DNA of 22,775 nt from Lingula anatina (lineage: Eukaryota > Brachiopoda > Lingulata > Lingulida > Lingulidae). The DNA lies in contig NW_019773574.1 in the NCBI RefSeq assembly GCF_001039355.2, positions 1 through 22,775 on the forward strand, in the 5' to 3' direction. Under the pieces are notes generated by a model, which was not told the DNA's origin, searched no databases, and saw nothing but the letters and a program-made list of their open reading frames with translations. Positions 22,186-22,775 of this stretch are shown here, in pieces (the first letter of the stretch is position 1; each line of letters opens with the position of its first letter). Made by a program: the position numbers and the translations under genes.

Positions 22186-22390
22186 CCTGTTATAAATGTT
22201 TACATGCGCAGTAATGTTTTGCGCAGATCTGACGTCACATCCTTTAACAATTTCAGAACTCCACATACAAAAAATCATCAATTCCGGTTTACTTTCATAA
22301 CACCAGCTGACCTACTTCTCCATGCTGTGACATAACAGAAGGGTAGACAATGTTAGTCTGTTAACGCTTTAAAACATATTTACGTGGGAA
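22186..22390. promoter_or_regulatory. Compact bidirectional promoter between SUCLA2 and TRMU
   Basis: Only 205 bp separate the divergent start codons of the two genes. It contains a perfect CRE palindrome TGACGTCA (22230-22237) and two TGCGCA cores (22205-22210 and 22220-22225), similar to half of the NRF-1 palindrome GCGCATGCGC. No TATA box is obvious. NRF-1 and CREB are known activators of nuclear genes for mitochondrial proteins. That they act here is inferred. Confidence 0.7.
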
Positions 22391-22475
22391 ATGTTGAGAT
22401 CAACAAAGCATATAGTTTGTGCTTTGTCAGGAGGAGTGGACAGTGCTGTTGCGGCTTTTTTATTGAAAAGTAAAG
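22391..22475 (+). CDS. TRMU: TRMU, mitochondrial tRNA-specific 2-thiouridylase, first exon
   Basis: The ATG at 22391 opens 28 codons plus one base before a GTGAG donor at 22476. The peptide HIVCALSGGVDSAVAAFLLK contains the PP-loop ATP-binding motif SGGVDS at residues 13-18 and closely matches the N-terminus of TRMU/MnmA (HVVCALSGGVDSAVAALLL in human, from memory). The enzyme adenylates and then thiolates position 2 of the wobble uridine in mitochondrial tRNAs for Lys, Glu and Gln. The rest of the gene lies to the right of the window. The very short N-terminus before the PP-loop is normal for this family. The gene is transcribed away from SUCLA2 from a shared intergenic region. Confidence 0.85.
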
Positions 22476-22560
22476 GTGAGAAGTTGGACGTTTGCGTTGG
22501 TCTTGAAAGAAATGCGGGTACACGTTACATAATTTGCGTTTTCGCACCGGTCCTTTAAAA

Positions 22561-22634
22561 CATAGAAATGGACCGAAATGGATAGAAATGGACCGAAATG
22601 GACCGAAATGGGCAGAAATGGACCGAAATGGACG
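22561..22634. repeat. 10-bp tandem repeat (GACCGAAATG) in TRMU intron 1
   Basis: About seven units of GACCGAAATG with variants CATAGAAATG, GATAGAAATG and GGCAGAAATG, lying 85 bp after the first TRMU donor. Minus-strand frames across it (FGPFRSIS) are repeat artefacts. Confidence 0.93.
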
Positions 22635-22775
22635 CATGGCAAACCTCTATGAGATCGCACTTGGGTTTTGCATAGTAAAAATAAACTTACTTTTATACCA
22701 GAAAGAAGTTTTATTGAATTTTCTGGTGATACACCCTTCGAGGTAGTAATCGGGTCAAGGTCGCCATTTTCAAGG

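Noticed and set aside
22380-22660. Minus-strand frames with repeated HFGPFRSIS
   Set aside because: They are translations of the 10-bp tandem repeat antisense to TRMU intron 1.

Overview
This is a stretch of animal nuclear DNA. It is AT-rich, its genes are split by GT-AG introns, and it is full of microsatellites, homopolymers and diverged repeats. The gene set (a CUB/LDL-receptor class A protein, a membrane-anchored FkbM-type methyltransferase, CEP41, SUCLA2, TRMU) and the AGGTCA-rich repeat element suggest a marine invertebrate, perhaps a mollusc or another lophotrochozoan. The taxon is an inference. Two single N characters (4490 and 11941) show that this is a draft assembly.

Layout. Positions 1-3748 hold the 5' part of a minus-strand gene for a secreted or membrane CUB + LDLa protein (seven exons, running off the left edge). 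Positions 3749-5639 are intergenic, with two long AAT/ATT microsatellites. Positions 5891-7106 hold a complete two-exon minus-strand FkbM-family methyltransferase; its short intron is largely a tandem duplication. An unexplained 69-codon open stretch (5640-5849) sits just downstream of it on the same strand. Positions 7107-10225 hold no gene that I recognise. Positions 10226-11911 carry the last four coding exons of CEP41 (minus strand). Just beyond them is an N plus a 25-C homopolymer. Positions 14358-16198 are a candidate repeat element bounded by a 14-bp inverted repeat and containing a tandem array of perfect nuclear-receptor DR1 motifs. Positions 16220-22185 hold eleven exons of SUCLA2 (minus strand). 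SUCLA2 and the first exon of TRMU (plus strand, 22391-22475) are arranged head to head, 205 bp apart.

How the genes relate. TRMU and SUCLA2 both encode mitochondrial proteins (tRNA 2-thiolation and the ADP-forming succinyl-CoA ligase beta subunit) and appear to share a compact bidirectional promoter with a perfect CRE and two TGCGCA cores. CEP41 (cilium/centrosome) follows SUCLA2 on the same strand. Its 5' exons and the last exon of SUCLA2 are both missing between 11912 and 16219, which suggests lost sequence at the 11941 homopolymer.

I found no RNA genes, CRISPR arrays or prokaryotic-style systems. Exon boundaries were placed by eye from splice consensus, reading phase and remembered family conservation. 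No search was run.
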